From assembly GCA_003645645.1 (NCBI GenBank), contig QNBH01000004.1, positions 1 through 45,856 of the forward strand: 45,856 nucleotides of DNA, written 5' to 3'. The stretch comes from Spirochaetota bacterium. Its GTDB lineage: Bacteria > Spirochaetota > Spirochaetia > SPDA01 > B32-G16. Within the stretch, counting starts at the first letter, position 1. Each line of letters opens with the position of its first letter. The position numbers and the translations under genes were made by a program. The notes beneath the pieces were generated by a model that was given only the letters and a program-made list of their open reading frames with translations, was not told the origin of the DNA and searched no databases. Of this stretch, positions 43,424-45,856 are shown one piece after another.

Positions 43424-44601
43424 GAAGCCTGTATCCGACTATTTTAGCTATTTTACTCTATTTTTTCGCTATTCCCCAATTCAATATAGGTGCTTTAGAT
43501 ATATCGGGAATTCCATTCAAGTATTACAGTTCTGCAATAATGGGAAGAGGAGGAGCTTATGTCTCTTCACCTGAAGGGTACAACTCCCTTTTCACAAACC
43601 CTGCAGGTTTTAGCTCGGAGAAAGGCACTGTTACCATAGCTTCTGCGGGTTCCTGGGCTTACATAGAACCGCACAAGGCATTACCTCTGGCAAGCAGTAT
43701 ATCAAACAGTGGGTTGAAGGGCTCTTTGAATATCCTGGGTGAACAGATTACATCGGAAGGTTTCGGTTGGGGAGCTGCTTCAGGTATAGGATATGCAGGA
43801 AGGGGTTTAGGGCTTGGTTTTTTGGGGGTTCTGGATTCCTATTTTCACGGATCGGACATTACCAGTGCCAGCGGAGACGTGGTGGCCACATTCGCTTTTA
43901 TCGGAGGTTTGAGTTTTTCTCTGAATTTTATTGGGATGAAAGTCTCTATAGGCGGCGATGTTCGTCCGATGGTAAGAATTCACTCCCCAATTGAAAGCAG
44001 TGGAATTACAAATATGCTGACCACACTTGCCGATGGAGGGGATATATTAACCGCTTTAAACAGTGAAACTTCTTACCACGGAGTGGGACTGGCAATAGAT
44101 ATGGGTATCATCGCAGATATCTCACCATTTTCTATCGGAATAAATGTGCGAGACCTTGGAGGTACAAGGTTCAATTACACGAGAGGGACATTCGGAGATG
44201 ATTTTGGCAGAGTCTTGCAGGGAAGGTTTCCAGAAGGGGGTGCCATTGATGCACAATCACAGATCCCCATGGAGATCAATGCAGGTGCTTCATTCCATCC
44301 CGACCTGGGAGTTGCCGGAATATTTATCGACCCTGCATTCTACATCGATATACAGGATATAACTGCACCTTTAAGAGAAGAGCGTTCGATTCTAACCATG
44401 CTACATGCAGGTACGGAGGTAAAATTACTCTCTTTCCTGAAAGCAAGAGCAGGAATCAATCAGGGGCATTTGACCCTGGGTGCAGGATTCAGATTTATCG
44501 CTCTGGATGTAAATGCAGCATTCTTTACCCGTGAGCTTGGAAGCAGGAGGGGGGAACACTCCAGTTCTGCGCTGGTAATCGATGCCGCTTTGAGTTTTTA
44601 A
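43420..44601 (+). CDS. FadL/PorV-like outer-membrane protein
   Basis: The 393-residue protein has a signal peptide (PTILAILLYFFAIPQFNIGA) and a beta-rich body with Gly/aromatic patterning. AIMGRGGAYVSSPEGYNSLFTNPAGFSS matches the N-terminal plug motif (gene family: GRGGAY...NPAG) shared by UPF0164/PorV barrels. Its C terminus ends in alternating hydrophobics and Phe (LVIDAALSF), the usual outer-membrane-insertion signal. It is a paralogue of the truncated gene at 45250. The cargo is unknown. Confidence 0.8.
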   Translation: MRSLYPTILAILLYFFAIPQFNIGALDISGIPFKYYSSAIMGRGGAYVSSPEGYNSLFTNPAGFSSEKGTVTIASAGSWAYIEPHKALPLASSISNSGLKGSLNILGEQITSEGFGWGAASGIGYAGRGLGLGFLGVLDSYFHGSDITSASGDVVATFAFIGGLSFSLNFIGMKVSIGGDVRPMVRIHSPIESSGITNMLTTLADGGDILTALNSETSYHGVGLAIDMGIIADISPFSIGINVRDLGGTRFNYTRGTFGDDFGRVLQGRFPEGGAIDAQSQIPMEINAGASFHPDLGVAGIFIDPAFYIDIQDITAPLREERSILTMLHAGTEVKLLSFLKARAGINQGHLTLGAGFRFIALDVNAAFFTRELGSRRGEHSSSALVIDAALSF

Positions 44602-44623
44602 AATGAGATTACAGGAGGTAAGG

Positions 44624-44632
44624 ATGAAATGA
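44624..44632 (+). promoter_or_regulatory. Minimal start-stop ORF overlapping the lipoprotein start
   Basis: AGGAGG (44613-44618), 5 nt, then ATG-AAA-TGA (44624-44632), whose TGA overlaps the real ATG at 44629. The geometry is identical to that at 43415. Confidence 0.5.
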
Positions 44633-45234
44633 AAAGAGAGCTTTTTAAAAATAAATACTCGGTAATTTTCACAGTTGTAGCGATAATAACGGTAGTGTTG
44701 TTTATCTCTTGTCAGGCGGTTTTTACCTTCAGCCCATTTCAATTTTTGCAGAGAGACCCGTCAAAATTGCCGGATGAGCAGAAGGAAGCCTATGCCAGAA
44801 ATGCTCTTGCCAGTGGTGATAGTGAACAGATGGCGGAAGCTTACGAAGCTATAAACCAAATGCTTCAAGATAATCCCAATGATCCCGATCTAAATCTGCT
44901 AGCCGCGGATCTGGCATCGGGCGCATCGGGGCTTAACTCCATGATCAGCTCCCTTGATGTAGAAGGTGGTCTGGATTCGTTAAACGAGGCTTTAGAATCT
45001 CTTAATCCCGAAATGCTCGCTTCTATACCTGTTCATGTAACTGTTGCAGAGAACAATGATGGTAATGTGTCTCAATCACAATACATAAATGCAGGCGTTG
45101 CAATAATTGCTAATGAGGCGATAGAGGCGGGGGGATTCGATAAGGTAGACTGGGAAAGCTCGAGTGAGGAGCTTGAGCAGGCAAAAGATTTCGCAGAGAA
45201 GGGAGGGGTAGATCTGGAAAGTTATTTTGGTTGA
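44629..45234 (+). CDS. Putative lipoprotein of the outer-membrane cluster
   Basis: The 201-residue protein has a long hydrophobic signal (VIFTVVAIITVVLFISC) with a lipobox-like FISC at Cys28. The mature part is acidic and helical, with a TPR-like element (QMAEAYEAINQMLQDNPNDPDLNLLAADLASG). I recognise no named family. It sits between two paralogous barrel genes and probably works with them at the outer membrane. Confidence 0.8.
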   Translation: MKRELFKNKYSVIFTVVAIITVVLFISCQAVFTFSPFQFLQRDPSKLPDEQKEAYARNALASGDSEQMAEAYEAINQMLQDNPNDPDLNLLAADLASGASGLNSMISSLDVEGGLDSLNEALESLNPEMLASIPVHVTVAENNDGNVSQSQYINAGVAIIANEAIEAGGFDKVDWESSSEELEQAKDFAEKGGVDLESYFG

Positions 45235-45249
45235 TTACGGAGTAAATAG

Positions 45250-45856
45250 ATGAGGAGAGAGAACTCTTTTTTGCTGTTAATTGTTATATTTACACTACTA
45301 AACCCCACCCTGTTCCCGGAGACAAGAAGAATCGAAGAAAGAATCTCCTCACCATCACCCCGAATAAAAGCTCTGGGAGGTAAGCACGCCGCCCTGGCTG
45401 ACGATTTTACAACTCTTCTCAACAATCCGGCTGGATTCCAGGAAGCAGGACCTGTTATGAGCCTTTCGGAAATAACCATGGGTGTAAGCGGTCCGATCTT
45501 TGATATAGCGGGTGTAGCAATCGAAGGCAGTCAGGGAGATATAGGCAGTGTGATAACATCTCCCGATGTTATTGCGCTCCTTCAGGGGTTGTACTCTTCC
45601 ATGAGAGTTCAGGGTCCAATATCTTTTGGTTATGTCGGCAGGGGTTTGGGTTTTGGCTTTATAAACAATTCCAACATCGTTTTTTCAAACAACAAGCCTC
45701 TCACAATATCTGTTACGGCACAGGAAGAGATAGCCCTATGTGGAGGATATTCCTTTCGTGTACCCTTACCGGAAAAACTTTTAAGCAAGCTCGACGCCGG
45801 CGTATTGTTAAAGGGATTTTTAAGGGGAGAGACCAGCATAGAGAAATCATTTTTAC
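45250..45856 (+). CDS. FadL/PorV-like outer-membrane protein, N-terminal part, runs off window
   Basis: The frame stays open to the window end (202 codons). It has a signal peptide (SFLLLIVIFTLLNPTLFP) and the same plug motif as the gene at 43420 (IKALGGKHAALADDFTTLLNNPAGFQ), then ISFGYVGRGLGFGFIN. GGAG lies 7 nt before the ATG. It is the third gene of the outer-membrane cluster. Confidence 0.82.
   Translation, partial: MRRENSFLLLIVIFTLLNPTLFPETRRIEERISSPSPRIKALGGKHAALADDFTTLLNNPAGFQEAGPVMSLSEITMGVSGPIFDIAGVAIEGSQGDIGSVITSPDVIALLQGLYSSMRVQGPISFGYVGRGLGFGFINNSNIVFSNNKPLTISVTAQEEIALCGGYSFRVPLPEKLLSKLDAGVLLKGFLRGETSIEKSFL

Overview
The window reads as a chromosomal segment of a spirochaete (Spirochaetota, probably Spirochaetales). 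The main reasons are several UPF0164/FadL-like outer-membrane proteins, a bactofilin next to a TPR lipoprotein-type gene, a PilZ protein, very large sensor/SpoIIE-phosphatase and periplasmic TPR proteins of the kind seen in Treponema relatives, lipoproteins, and AT-leaning low-arginine-CGN codon use. This is inference from gene content; no rRNA is present to place it. I saw no tRNA, rRNA or CRISPR array.

Region 1 (1-16 kb) looks accessory and metabolic. It starts with the 5' end of a GC-richer transposase gene on the minus strand, next to a two-hairpin repeat. A diverged inverted copy of that repeat lies about 5 kb away. Between them are an M20 amidohydrolase and a complete polar amino-acid ABC importer (permease, ATPase, lipoprotein receptor, second permease) behind a near-consensus promoter. 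Next come a trimethylamine-methyltransferase-family (MttB-like) protein overlapping a signal-less NMT1/THI5-type binding protein, and a broken M23 peptidase. Facing them on the minus strand is a compact operon: aminotransferase, molybdopterin oxidoreductase, small 2x[4Fe-4S] ferredoxin, AprA/FrdA-like flavoprotein and a second MttB-like methyltransferase, closed by a clear terminator. A TrpR-type repressor is divergent from the aminotransferase. Together this suggests uptake and anaerobic breakdown of an N-methylated amine or amino-acid betaine; the substrate is unknown and no corrinoid protein is encoded here.

Region 2 (16-22 kb) holds a second-type DnaE polymerase with an eroded PHP domain and a perfect 28-bp palindrome over its start. 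A TIR-like/ankyrin protein, a two-TM protein and a UPF0164 outer-membrane protein with a C-terminal TPR follow.

Region 3 (22-30 kb) is an operon for a 1000-residue exported TPR/coiled-coil protein, a roughly 1500-residue membrane receptor (Asp-box propeller outside, HAMP and SpoIIE/PP2C phosphatase inside) and a zinc-ribbon membrane protein. Region 4 (30-34 kb, minus strand) has acyl-CoA synthetase with FabZ, a TlpA-like thioredoxin and a CPBP protease. Region 5 (34-43 kb) is housekeeping: PilZ, HEAT, ComEC and RsmA; DapA; then TyrA, bactofilin, TPR and MtaB. Region 6 (43-46 kb) is an outer-membrane cluster of FadL/PorV-like protein, lipoprotein and a second FadL/PorV-like protein cut by the window edge, preceded by a structured leader.

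Recurring expression features are worth noting: promoters whose -10 box lies only 7-11 nt before the start codon, non-canonical or overlapping starts, and a repeated AUGNNAUGA start arrangement in region 6.
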